A stretch of 44,343 nucleotides of DNA. It comes from an uncultured Eubacterium sp. (GTDB lineage: Bacteria; Bacillota; Clostridia; Lachnospirales; Lachnospiraceae). The notes beneath the pieces were generated by a model that saw nothing but the letters and a program-made list of their open reading frames with translations, made no database searches and had not been told where the DNA came from. Numbering within the stretch: position 1 is the first letter of the stretch; every line of letters begins with the position of its first letter. The stretch spans positions 1 through 44,343 of the forward strand of contig CAJUHV010000031.1 in the NCBI GenBank assembly GCA_910586445.1. The letters are read 5' to 3'. This document shows positions 1 through 8,354 of the stretch, piece after piece. The position numbers were made by a program, and so were the translations under genes.

Positions 1-18
1 GCCTTTGCCCTATTGGAA

Positions 19-762
19 TCAAGATTTTGAACTTGTTTCGCAATTACCTATTTTCTCATACTTTCTTGAGATTGAACGTTGCAGCCTGCGTTTTCTTTTT
101 TCTAATTTCTTAGTTCTTTGAGCCTTATTTACATTCTGATATTTATGTTCATCAGAACATATTGCTAAATCCTTAATTCCTAAATCAATTCCAATGCCTT
201 CATTAGAAGGAAGGGCAGTACAATCTTCACACTCAATACCAACTGTTATATACCAATTAAGGCCATCATATTTGATACGGGGATTCATATATTTGCAGCT
301 AGTTGGTATACGGCCATGTTCAGCAAGTTTTATCCAATTTAATTTTTGTTTGTTTTTCTTTTTTGAATCTGCAAATCCTTCTGCTTTTACGTGCGTGTCC
401 GTAAATTGAATTTTTACATTATCCTGATAGAATGATGGAGTGGCATGTTTGCGGCTCTTGAACTTTGGAAATTTTGCAAGGCCTTTAAAAAACCGTTTAT
501 ATGCATCACAAGCATCTTTAATTGCTTGTTTTGTTACGTTGTTTGAAACATTATTCAGCCAGCCATATTCTTCAGTTTTCTTTAATTGTGTAAATTCTTT
601 CCGTAAGTCTCCATCAGATATTAACTTTCTGCCATTTTTATAATTCTCCTGTTCTTTGTCTAATGCCCAGTTATAAGCGAATCTGGCTGTATTAGCATAT
701 TGGAATAACTTCGTCTTTTGTTTGTTGTTTGGCAGTAACATTACTCGAATTGTTTTTATCAT
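19..762 (-). pseudogene. tnpB: TnpB-like RNA-guided nuclease, truncated
   Basis: N-terminal two thirds of a TnpB/OrfB protein of an IS607-type element. The start is placed at the ATG at 762, giving MIKTIRVMLLPNNKQK, the usual TnpB opening, behind AGGAAGG. A further in-frame start codon at 783 lies upstream. The RuvC-I motif GIDLGIKDLA, carrying the first catalytic Asp, is present near residue 192. The frame then stops at a TGA at 19-21 after SRKYEK, so only about 247 residues are encoded against about 370-400 in intact relatives. The RuvC-II Glu, the zinc ribbon and the RuvC-III Asp are therefore absent from this frame. A frameshift or nonsense change is likely; the remaining sequence and any omega RNA lie outside the window. 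Nuclease activity is not expected from this copy as read. Confidence 0.75.
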
Positions 763-1378
763 GATCTTCACCACCTTCCTCAATTAATTCCTTTACAAGT
801 CTTCTTGCTTTATTTGCACGTCTGCCTTGTAATTTGCAACTAAATACAGTTATTATTTGTACTAAATCTTCAACAAGTTCCTGTTGTTCTGATTTTTCTG
901 TATTATCAATAATTTCTATTTCACAATTATATAAACTCGCTATATATTCAACCAATTCAAAACCAAATCTTAGTAATCTGTCTTTATATAAAACTACAAC
1001 TTTTTCCACCTTGTTTTGAGATATACGCTTAATAAGCTCTTTTAATCCCTTTTTCTTATAATTAATTCCTGTGCCTATATCACTTATAATCTCATAAGGT
1101 TTGCCATTTGCGGTTAGATATAACTTCATGTTTTCTATTTGACGCTCCAAATCATCTTTCTGTTTATTGCTTGAAACCCTGCAATAACCAATTGTAATCC
1201 TGTCAAGACTTGGTTTAATATTCATAACTTGATTTAACTGCTCATGTGAATAATACCTATAGCCATTACTTGAAGTATGATGTGGATGAAGTTTTCCGTT
1301 GTTATCCCAATTTCGTAATGTTTGAGCAGAAACTCCTAAAATTTTTGAAAATTCATTGATAGAATAATATTTACTCAT
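692..1378 (-). CDS. tnpA: IS607-type serine recombinase TnpA
   Basis: Transposase of the element, a serine recombinase with an N-terminal MerR-like helix-turn-helix (YSINEFSKILGVSAQTLRNW, then GYRYYSHEQL). The catalytic part follows: GYCRVSSNKQKDDLERQ holds the nucleophilic Ser and DRLLRFGFELV is the conserved DRL.RFG segment. I start it at the ATG at 1378 because AAGGAG sits 9 bases upstream; an in-frame ATG at 1441 would add 21 unconserved residues. The 228-residue length is normal for the family. Its 3' end overlaps the start of tnpB by about 70 bases, as in other IS607 elements. It should be functional as read, even though the accompanying tnpB is broken. Confidence 0.9.
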   Translation of the reverse strand: MSKYYSINEFSKILGVSAQTLRNWDNNGKLHPHHTSSNGYRYYSHEQLNQVMNIKPSLDRITIGYCRVSSNKQKDDLERQIENMKLYLTANGKPYEIISDIGTGINYKKKGLKELIKRISQNKVEKVVVLYKDRLLRFGFELVEYIASLYNCEIEIIDNTEKSEQQELVEDLVQIITVFSCKLQGRRANKARRLVKELIEEGGEDHDKNNSSNVTAKQQTKDEVIPIC

Positions 1379-1508
1379 AATTAAATTCTCCTTATAATGT
1401 TTATACTTTATTCTATCAATAAAAGTTATAAAAGCCAACATATATTTATAACTTTTTATAATTTTATTTTAACAGTTATTTACCTCCCTGAGCAGGTTAT
1501 ATTTCAAT

Positions 1509-2297
1509 TTATATTCCGTGGCTTTGGTAAAAAGCAGCCAGGGCTTCTTCTGTACTGTCACAGTCTCTGCGTATGTCTTCGATCGTGCCGTCCAAAAGGA
1601 TTTTCCCTCTGCCGATCAGGATAATCCGTTTTGTCAGTGCCTCAATGTCAGACATGTCATGTGTAGTTAAAATAACGGTAGTATTCTGCTCTTTGTTCAG
1701 CTGCAGGATAAAATCCCTGACAGCCAGTTTCGATACGGCATCAAGGCCGATGGTAGGCTCGTCCAGAAACAGTATGCTTGGATTATGCAGCAGAGAGGCT
1801 GCAACCTCGCAGCGCATCCGCTGTCCGAGGGAAAGCTGTCTGGTCGGTGTCCTCAGCAGCTGCGCTAAGTCCAGCATTTCGGTAAGCCGGTCTAGATTCT
1901 GCCTGTAAGAGGCTGTATCAATCTGATAGATTTCTTTTAATAGTTCAAAGGAATCAATTACAGGAACGTCCCACCAAAGCTGCGTGCGCTGTCCGAAGAC
2001 AACCCCGATGCCTCTGGTATGCCTGATTCGATTTTTCCATGGGGTGATTCCGTTGATCTGGCACAGACCCTGATCAGGGATGAGAATACCGCTTAAAATC
2101 TTGATCGTAGAGCTTTTTCCGGCACCATTTGGCCCGATGTAGCCTACCATCTCGCCATCCTGAATGGTAAAGGATACATCATCGAGTGCATGTATGTATT
2201 CGTATTCCCGGTGAAAGAAAGATTTCCATGCCGATTTGAATCCGGCATCGCGTTTAGAGACCTTATATGTCTTGCTTACATGTTCGAGAGTGATCAT
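1509..2297 (-). CDS. ABC transporter ATP-binding protein (ABC-2 type, COG4586-like)
   Basis: ATPase of an export-type ABC system. Walker A GPNGAGKSS, the Q-loop region GQRTQLWWD, signature LSLGQRMR and Walker B ILFLDEPTIGLD are intact. The sequence around HALDDVSFTIQDGE and GVVFGQRTQLWWD resembles the uncharacterised COG4586 group, which normally works with two ABC-2 permeases encoded just downstream. The ATG at 2297 has AGGAGG nine bases upstream. At 262 residues it is shorter than the usual 310-330, the shortfall being after the nucleotide-binding domain. No permease follows: the IS607 element begins within 130 bases of the stop. Partner genes may have been displaced, lost, or lie beyond the element. 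Cargo unknown. Confidence 0.85.
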   Translation of the reverse strand: MITLEHVSKTYKVSKRDAGFKSAWKSFFHREYEYIHALDDVSFTIQDGEMVGYIGPNGAGKSSTIKILSGILIPDQGLCQINGITPWKNRIRHTRGIGVVFGQRTQLWWDVPVIDSFELLKEIYQIDTASYRQNLDRLTEMLDLAQLLRTPTRQLSLGQRMRCEVAASLLHNPSILFLDEPTIGLDAVSKLAVRDFILQLNKEQNTTVILTTHDMSDIEALTKRIILIGRGKILLDGTIEDIRRDCDSTEEALAAFYQSHGI

Positions 2298-2414
2298 GTC
2301 GGCGTCCTCCTGGTAGTAATGCGTGAAACATCTTGCCAAGACGGTCTGCTGTCTTTGGATTTTGCCAAAGAAATACCGCAGGTAAGGTATTTAGCTGATT
2401 TGTGATGGAAAAAT

Positions 2415-2443
2415 ATTGTAGCATAATGTGTAGTGTATGTCAA
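2415..2443 (-). promoter_or_regulatory. Promoter of the ABC ATPase gene
   Basis: On the minus strand TTGACA (2443-2438) and TACAAT (2420-2415) are separated by 17 bases, a near-consensus sigma-A promoter about 110 bases upstream of the ABC ATPase start. Confidence 0.7.
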
Positions 2444-2904
2444 TTTTTTTGTAAAGTAAAGAATATTTAAAGAGCAAAGAATATTAAAAAGCAAAGGGTA
2501 TCTATAAGGAAAAATATTTTACACAAAAGCATATTATAAAGAAAAAAATATATATAAAATATTTAAAAAGCAAAGAATATTTATAAATAAAAGTATAAAT
2601 AAAAGTACTATAAATAAAAAGTGTTATTATATAAGCAGTTTGATAAATGAGCATTGATAAAAGAACAGTATAAAGCAAAGAGATTTAAATATCAGAATAA
2701 AATTGTCATTGTATACACGTTTTATGCGATTCTGCTAAAAATTATATGAAAACTGCTAAAGTTATCTATATAAAACGGAGGAAAAACAAGCTATAATAAA
2801 TACGTTGATACAAAAAACTGTGTATTTCAAATTAACTCAAGCAGGCAGCAGAGCATGCTTGAAAATTGAGGGGAAATTTTACGATTAAAAGGAGGATCAT
2901 TGCT
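2444..2904. other. AT-rich divergent intergenic region
   Basis: No gene seen. The stretch is very AT-rich and repeats the phrase AAAGCAAAGAATATT several times (around 2456-2580). A 7-bp inverted repeat TCAAGCA...TGCTTGA (2837-2843 and 2856-2862) lies 42 bases before the GH79 start and could be an operator or leader hairpin. I could not choose a convincing promoter for the plus-strand gene, though several TATAAT-like boxes exist. Confidence 0.5.
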
Positions 2905-4419
2905 ATGGCCGAACAGATTAGATTAAACCCGGAGGCATTAAAATCACTTCGGAACATGAATCCAATGCTGATGTCTTACAATGTAGAATTTGCGGAGGTT
3001 ACTGGAGGTACATTCTGGAAAGCATATACACCGGAGCAGGTGGAAGGGACGGAAGAATTTCATGTAGAACCGTCATCAGAAGGCATTGCGGCAATGTATA
3101 AAGATTTGATGCAGGTGTATGCGCCGATAGACTTATATAACGAAAAACTGCGCAGCCTTGCAAAAGAATTAGGGCCTGCATGGGTAAGGGTATCAGGTAC
3201 ATGGGCTACAAAGACATACTATGATTTTGATGGTACTACAGGCGGAAAGGTCCCTGAGGGATATTTGAATGTACTGACCAAAGAGCAGTGGATCGGTGTC
3301 CTTGATTTTGTTAAGGCAATCGGGGCAAAGCTTATTGTTTCGGTGGCAAACTGTCCGGGGCTGCATTCAGCAGAAGAGCCATGGCATCCGGCAGAAGCAG
3401 AAAAACTGTTTTCTTTAAGCAGAGAATACGGTGTGCCGATTGATGCAGCAGAGTTTGCAAATGAACCCAATATGATGGAAGATACCGGATTCCCGAAAGG
3501 GTACACACCGGCTCATTACCGCCGTGATCAGGATCTGTTTTTCAAATGGCTTCGGGCAAATTATCCAGACTGTCTCTGCGTCGGCCCGAGTACTACCGGC
3601 GGCGACAATATTTCGTTTGGAAAAGGCGGCGGAGTTGAAAATCTCGTAATGCATACATGTAATTGCGCTGATCTTGTAGAAGGAACGACAGAGCCTTTGG
3701 ATGTATTTAGTTATCACTATTATAACGGCGTATCAGAGCGCCTTGCATCTGTGATGCCGAATGCACACTGGCTGGCAGATGAAGCTTTATCAGAGGCATA
3801 TCTGGATACGGCTATGAATTTTACCCGTACTTATGTTCCTATGCGGGATAAGTATTGTCCGGGCGGTGAAATGTGGGTGACAGAATCAGGAGATGCAGGC
3901 GGAGGCGGAGACACATGGGCTTCTACTTTTTTAGATGTGTTCCGTACGCTGAATGAGCTTGGCGGGTTTGCCTCACTCACAAACGGTGTTATTTTCCATA
4001 ATACGCTGGCTTCATCAGATTATGGTTTCCTTGCAAGAGAGGTATTTGATCCTCGTCCAAACTACTTCGCAGTGCTTCTGTGGAACAGGCTGATGGGCGA
4101 GACAGTATATGATTCTGGAGAACCGGTACGCGAGGGTGCACATGTATATGTTCATTCCAGAAAGGACGGAAAAGACGGAGCTGTTTATCTGATTATCAAT
4201 AACTCACTGACGGAAACAACTACGGTAGAACTTCCAAAAGAGGCTGAGCGTTATACGCTGGCAGGTGAAGGCGGCAAGGTAAGGGCAAAAGTAATGACCT
4301 TGAATGGAAATCCGCTTGTGCTTGGAGAGGGCAATGCACTGCCGCAGCTCAAGCCTGAGATTCAGCCGGCAGGAAATGTAGAGCTGGCACCTGGTACATG
4401 TACATTCTTAGTAGTATAG
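2905..4419 (+). CDS. GH79-like glycoside hydrolase (beta-glucuronidase/heparanase-like)
   Basis: A 504-residue retaining glycosidase of the clan-A (beta/alpha)8 fold. The acid/base is probably E187 in FANEPN and the nucleophile E327 in WVTESGDAGGGG. The segment after it (DTFxxxF.L..LG through NYFAVLLWNRLMG) matches the heparanase-like GH79 pattern, followed by a small beta-sandwich C-terminal domain. No signal peptide, so it should act in the cytoplasm on an imported substrate such as a glucuronide; that substrate is inferred from the family only. Start chosen at the ATG at 2905 because AGGAGG lies 8 bases upstream; an upstream in-frame ATG at 2866 lacks this. It stands alone, with no sugar transporter beside it. 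GH39 or GH30 are less likely alternatives. Confidence 0.75.
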   Translation: MAEQIRLNPEALKSLRNMNPMLMSYNVEFAEVTGGTFWKAYTPEQVEGTEEFHVEPSSEGIAAMYKDLMQVYAPIDLYNEKLRSLAKELGPAWVRVSGTWATKTYYDFDGTTGGKVPEGYLNVLTKEQWIGVLDFVKAIGAKLIVSVANCPGLHSAEEPWHPAEAEKLFSLSREYGVPIDAAEFANEPNMMEDTGFPKGYTPAHYRRDQDLFFKWLRANYPDCLCVGPSTTGGDNISFGKGGGVENLVMHTCNCADLVEGTTEPLDVFSYHYYNGVSERLASVMPNAHWLADEALSEAYLDTAMNFTRTYVPMRDKYCPGGEMWVTESGDAGGGGDTWASTFLDVFRTLNELGGFASLTNGVIFHNTLASSDYGFLAREVFDPRPNYFAVLLWNRLMGETVYDSGEPVREGAHVYVHSRKDGKDGAVYLIINNSLTETTTVELPKEAERYTLAGEGGKVRAKVMTLNGNPLVLGEGNALPQLKPEIQPAGNVELAPGTCTFLVV

Positions 4420-4554
4420 GCATAGAAAAAGGCAGTATAGTGTATAGATTCAGGGCATAAAATGAAATAACTGTGAATCAGCTTCAAAAGTCAATACAGT
4501 GCTGTATGGTCAACCGCAGTGCTGCTGCATAATAAAATGCACCGCTGCATAGAA

Positions 4555-4606
4555 AAAAGCAGGAAGAAGGTCGGGAGGGAAAACACCGGAGCTTCTTCCT
4601 GCTTTT
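4555..4606. terminator. Inverted repeat downstream of GH79, possible terminator
   Basis: Fifteen-base arms AAAAGCAGGAAGAAG (4555-4569) and its exact complement (4592-4606) flank a 22-base loop. The T run after the stem is short, so termination is likely but not certain; the symmetry could serve both strands. Confidence 0.5.
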
Positions 4607-4662
4607 GGTCTGTGCAGGGAAATGTCTGTTGTTTTCATTGTATCGATGTGATATACTATGTT

Positions 4663-4860
4663 TACTCAAGAGCATATGTACACTCAAGAGCATATGTTTA
4701 CTCAGATGCATATGCCTGCGCAGGTGCATATGTATGCTCAAGTGCATGTATTTGTGTAGGTGCATATGTATACTCAAGTGCATATGTATGCTCAAGTGCA
4801 TGTATTTGTATAGGTGCATATGTATACTCAAGTGCAAATACTTGTACAGGTGCATATGCT
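4663..4860. repeat. 18-bp tandem repeat, 11 copies
   Basis: Eleven consecutive units of 18 bp, consensus TACTCAAGTGCATATGTA, run from 4663 to 4860. Units 5-7 and 8-10 form a higher-order 54-bp duplication, with only a few differences between them. Because 18 is a multiple of three, long open frames occur on both strands through the array; I regard these as artefacts. The array lies between the GH79 hairpin and the first radical-SAM gene and ends 65 bases before that gene's start. Confidence 0.9.
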
Positions 4861-4925
4861 TACAATGAAAAGTTTCTGCATATTCTGCAGGCACAGAACG
4901 GGCCTGCGGAAAGGGGGCAGCAGCT

Positions 4926-5828
4926 ATGAAAATGACTTCTTTTTTATATTTTGCCAGATTTGGAATCAAAACGGTGCTGCTGCGAAAGCAGGAGCCTATT
5001 TTAGGTACAGTCATACTGACAGACCGGTGTAATTTAAAATGCAGGCACTGTTCTGTCAATAATGTTACTGCTGTCATTTATCCGTATAAAGAAATCAAAA
5101 AGGAAATGCGCAGGCTGTATGATCTGGGAGTGCGCATTTTGTTTTTCTGCGGCGGTGAGACGTTCCTGTGGCAGGATAGAGGAAAGAACCTGCGTGATCT
5201 TGTAATCGAAGCAAAGCAGATGGGATTTTTGATTGTGAATGTAGTGACAAATGGCACGTTTCCTATCGATCTGCCCGAAGCAGACCTGATCCTGCTGAGC
5301 CTGGATGGAAACCGCAGGCAGCATAACAAAATAAGGGGTGATACATATGATACGATTATGGAAAATGTCACCCATGCCACATCCGACAACATCTGCTTTT
5401 ATATGGCCATTAATCAGATCAACAAAAATGTAGTCAGGCATGTGTGTAAGACAGCAGAGCGTATGCCGAATGTCCGCGCAGTATCCTTTAATTTTCATAC
5501 ACCTTACCCGGATACAAAAGAACTGGCGCTGAGCCGGAAAGAAAAGGCAGCGTGCTGCCGGGTAATCGCACAGATGATGGCAGAAGGTGCGCCGGTTTTT
5601 AATCTGAAAAGTGCGTTTCCATACTTAATCCGCAATCGTTTTCCTACGCCGTGTCATCAGTGTGTAGTAATTGAAAACGGAGAGCTGAGTGTCTGCGGGC
5701 GCTGTATCAAAATACCAGGCCTGTGTGCACACTGCGGATACTTTTTTGTGGCTGAGTATACACTATTATTTCGCGGCAATGTAAAAGTCATTTTAGAAAT
5801 GCTGCATACATATTTAAAATATATCTGA
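4926..5828 (+). CDS. Radical SAM protein with C-terminal cysteine cluster
   Basis: A 300-residue radical-SAM enzyme. The cluster motif CNLKCRHC (C-x3-C-x2-C) is near residues 37-44, followed by a GGE motif (FFCGGETFL) that contacts S-adenosylmethionine. A second Cys-rich patch near the C-terminus (CHQCVV...CGRC...CAHC) could bind an auxiliary Fe-S cluster, as in SPASM-type enzymes, although the spacing is not a classical SPASM domain. The start at 4926 follows GGGGGC; an ATG two codons later is possible. It ends 7 bases before a second, different radical-SAM gene, so the two are probably co-transcribed. Substrate unknown; peptide or cofactor modification are both open. Confidence 0.8.
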   Translation: MKMTSFLYFARFGIKTVLLRKQEPILGTVILTDRCNLKCRHCSVNNVTAVIYPYKEIKKEMRRLYDLGVRILFFCGGETFLWQDRGKNLRDLVIEAKQMGFLIVNVVTNGTFPIDLPEADLILLSLDGNRRQHNKIRGDTYDTIMENVTHATSDNICFYMAINQINKNVVRHVCKTAERMPNVRAVSFNFHTPYPDTKELALSRKEKAACCRVIAQMMAEGAPVFNLKSAFPYLIRNRFPTPCHQCVVIENGELSVCGRCIKIPGLCAHCGYFFVAEYTLLFRGNVKVILEMLHTYLKYI

Positions 5829-5835
5829 GGCCGAT

Positions 5836-7108
5836 ATGGGAATTATTACAAATTTGACGAGAATGTGGCTGACGCGTTCTGTAAAGCCGTTTGTTTTTAC
5901 AAATGAATACGATACGCAGCTTTCTTATGAAGACTGTGGCCAGTTAGGGCTGTATATTCATATACCGTTCTGCAGAAGCCTCTGCAGCTTCTGTCCATAC
6001 TGTAAGACGGTATATTCCGAGGAGTTATGCGGCCGTTATATCGATGCCCTGATCAAAGAGATTCATATGGCACAAAAAGCGGGAAACGGCAGAAAAAACA
6101 GTTACCAGCTTATATTTTGGCGGCGGTACCCCGGCTCTTGCAGCAGGACGGCTGAAAGAGATTATTGATGTGGCCGGCAGGTATTTTATCATTACAGAAG
6201 GAATCGGCGTAGAACTGCACCCAGATAATGTAAATATTCCTACCCTGCAGAAATTAAAAGAAGCCGGGGTAACAAAAATCAGCATAGGCATTCAGTCATT
6301 TCAGAATAAGCATCAGGCTGTTTTAGGACGGGACGCGGTAGACGGCGCTGTATTATCGGACATGCTGCGGGCAGTTCCTTTTGAAACAGTTTCCATTGAC
6401 TTGATTTTTGCGCTGCCGGAGCAGACATTTGAGGACCTGAAAGCAGACATTGACCTGGCATTCAAGTATGGGGCAAATCATGTCGCAGTTTATCCGTTTA
6501 TCGATTTTACGTTTACGCCAAGTACTGTAAGAGTGATGCCTAAGCGGAAAAAATATGAGCTTTTGAATCAAATCACAAATTACTGTCTGGATCAGGGCTA
6601 TATCCGTACGTCGATCTGGACTTTTTCCAGTGAACAAAATGCCCGGTATTCTTCTATGACAAGAGATAATTTTCTTGGATTTGGCTGTTCGGCAACTACG
6701 CTGCTGCGTGAGCAGTTTAAAATCAATACGTTTTCTGTAGAAGAGTACTGCAGAAGGATCAACCAGGGACAGCCGGCTACTTCACTGACGCTGCATTTTT
6801 CACTGCGCCAGCGCATGGTGTACTATTTATTTTGGACTGCTTACAGTACAAAAGTCAGTGCTGCTGATTTTGAAAGCTTTTTTGGAGTACCGCTCAAAAA
6901 AATGTATGGACTGGAGCTTTTTCTTGCCAGGAGACTGGGGTTTGTAACGCAGCACAAAAGCGTGGACAGCGGGGATATCATTTATAAAATGACCTTAAAG
7001 GGAGCATTTTACTACCATTATTATGAAAATTTCTATACACTTTCTTATATTGATAAAATGTGGGGAATTATGCACAAAAAGGCTTTTCCAGAACGGATAG
7101 AGTTATAG
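5836..7108 (+). pseudogene. HemN/HemW-like radical SAM gene, frameshifted
   Basis: The first frame (5836-6168) reads YIHIPFCRSLCSFCPYC, the HemN/HemW-type C-x3-C-x2-C motif, then goes out of register. The second frame picks up at about 6098 with SLYFGGGTPALAAGRL and ELHPDNV, typical continuation of the same family, and runs to 7108. The switch point is a run of six A at 6093-6098; removing one A would restore a single protein of about 423 residues. All other family landmarks, including GIQSFQ and the C-terminal winged-helix-like part, are intact, so the lesion is recent, a sequencing error, or corrected by slippage. The family covers oxygen-independent coproporphyrinogen oxidase, HemW heme chaperones and related enzymes; which one applies here cannot be told. 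Follows the first radical-SAM gene by 7 bases. Confidence 0.8.
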
Positions 7109-7164
7109 CTTTATGGAAAAGCCATGTAATTTATATATTCACAGACAGAAAGGAACGGGGCATT

Positions 7165-8265
7165 ATGTCAGGCTCTACATTTGGAACGAAATTTAAAATA
7201 ACTACATGGGGAGAATCGCATGGTACAGGCGTAGGCGTCGTGATCGATGGGTGCCCGGCAGGACTTGCGCTGTGCGAAGCAGATATTCAAAAGTATCTGG
7301 ACCGCAGAAAACCCGGACAGTCCAGATACAGTACGCCGCGCAGGGAAGAGGATGCGGTAGAAATCCAGTCCGGCATTTTTGAAGGGCGCACCACAGGTAC
7401 GCCGATTTCGATGGTCGTCTATAATAAAAACCAGCGTTCGTCAGACTACAGTGAGATTGCTTCTTATTATCGTCCGGGACATGCAGATTACACATTTGAT
7501 GCAAAGTACGGTTTTCGTGATTACCGCGGCGGCGGGCGTTCCTCGGCACGTGAGACAATCGGCCGTGTAGCGGCAGGTGCGGCAGCGGCAAAGCTGCTTG
7601 GCATGCTGGACATTCGATTTTTAACATATGTAAAAAGCATAGGCCCTGTATCGATCGATGCATCCCGCTTTGATGCAGTGCAGATCAATGAAAATCCGCT
7701 TTATATGCCGGATGCGGCGGCAGCGTCGAAGGCACAGGCGTATTTAGATGAATGCATGCGCGCACAGGATTCGTCGGGCGGGGTCGTAGAATGTGTGATT
7801 TCGGGCGTTCCTGCAGGCATTGGAGAGCCTGTCTTTGACAAACTGGATGCACAGCTGGCAAAAGCAGTCTTTTCGATCGGTGCGGTAAAAGGATTTGAAG
7901 TCGGAGACGGTTTTGAAGCAGCCCGTGCCAGAGGACGCGACCACAACGACGCATTTTATTATGACGAAAACGGACGGCTGCGCAAAAAGACGAACCATGC
8001 AGGAGGCATTTTAGGCGGCATCAGCGATGGAACAGATATAATCTTTCGTGCCGCGTTTAAGCCGACACCTTCGATCAGTGCGCAGCAGCATACAGTCAGC
8101 CGGTCAGGGGAGAATATTACGGTAAATATTAAAGGCCGCCACGATCCGGTCATCGTGCCCCGTGCTGTCGTCGTCGTAGAGGCAATGGCTGCGCTTACGC
8201 TGGCAGATTTAATGCTGGAAAATCTTGGGACAAAGGTGGAATCGCTGCCGGCAAGTCGTTATTGA
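7165..8265 (+). CDS. aroC: Chorismate synthase
   Basis: Catalyses the last shikimate-pathway step, 5-enolpyruvylshikimate 3-phosphate to chorismate, using reduced FMN. The family signatures are all visible: GESHG near residue 15, RRKPGQSRYSTPRREEDAV, RPGHADYT, YRGGGRSSARET and the late KGRHDP. The length, 366 residues, is normal. Start set at the ATG at 7165 behind AAAGGAACGGGG; a longer in-frame reading from 7060 would overlap the previous gene and add unconserved sequence. No other aro gene is adjacent. A strong hairpin follows the stop codon by about 12 bases. Confidence 0.97.
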   Translation: MSGSTFGTKFKITTWGESHGTGVGVVIDGCPAGLALCEADIQKYLDRRKPGQSRYSTPRREEDAVEIQSGIFEGRTTGTPISMVVYNKNQRSSDYSEIASYYRPGHADYTFDAKYGFRDYRGGGRSSARETIGRVAAGAAAAKLLGMLDIRFLTYVKSIGPVSIDASRFDAVQINENPLYMPDAAAASKAQAYLDECMRAQDSSGGVVECVISGVPAGIGEPVFDKLDAQLAKAVFSIGAVKGFEVGDGFEAARARGRDHNDAFYYDENGRLRKKTNHAGGILGGISDGTDIIFRAAFKPTPSISAQQHTVSRSGENITVNIKGRHDPVIVPRAVVVVEAMAALTLADLMLENLGTKVESLPASRY

Positions 8266-8289
8266 CAAATATTTCCAAAGTGCTAGAAT
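8262..8289 (+). promoter_or_regulatory. Promoter of the PerR/Fur-type gene
   Basis: TTGACA (8262-8267, overlapping the aroC stop codon) and TAGAAT (8284-8289) are spaced by 16 bases. The -10 box lies inside the 17-bp palindrome described separately. Confidence 0.65.
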
Positions 8290-8318
8290 TAGAATAGTTC
8301 TAATTCTAGCACTTTTTA
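8278..8318 (+). promoter_or_regulatory. Palindrome acting as aroC terminator and likely PerR-type operator
   Basis: A perfect 17-base inverted repeat (8278-8294 and 8298-8314, loop TAG) is followed by a T run, which makes a good rho-independent terminator for aroC. Its centre, TTAGAATAGTTCTAA (8289-8303), also resembles the 7-1-7 PerR box TTATAATNATTATAA (11 of 14 defined positions) and covers the -10 region of the regulator gene just downstream. Dual use as terminator and autoregulatory operator is inferred. Confidence 0.6.
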
Positions 8319-8354
8319 TATATAACTATTAACCCTTTTGTTAAGGAGAATTAT

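Larger units (their letters stand above)
1..1480 (-). mobile_element. IS607-family insertion element (left side cut by window edge)
   Basis: Two overlapping minus-strand genes have the IS607 arrangement: a MerR-like HTH plus serine recombinase (TnpA) followed by a TnpB-type protein. The element continues past base 1. Its right boundary is somewhere between the recombinase start (1378) and the ABC ATPase stop (1509). IS607 elements make no target duplications and lack strong terminal repeats, so the exact end cannot be read; 1480 is a guess. The DNA is AT-richer than the neighbouring aroC and feo regions, which fits a horizontally acquired piece. Confidence 0.8.

Noticed and set aside
4663..4860. 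CRISPR array
   Set aside because: Units are contiguous 18-bp repeats without unique spacers, and no cas genes are present.
4519..4929. Plus-strand frames through the same array, rich in Cys, Tyr and Ala
   Set aside because: Frame is open only because the unit is a multiple of three; no start signal and no conserved motif. A repetitive precursor peptide for the radical-SAM enzyme was considered but nothing beyond the array supports it.
4484..5077. 197-codon minus-strand frame with repeated MHLxxH units
   Set aside because: It is produced by the 18-bp tandem array, has low-complexity content, no ribosome site, and overlaps the well-supported radical-SAM gene.
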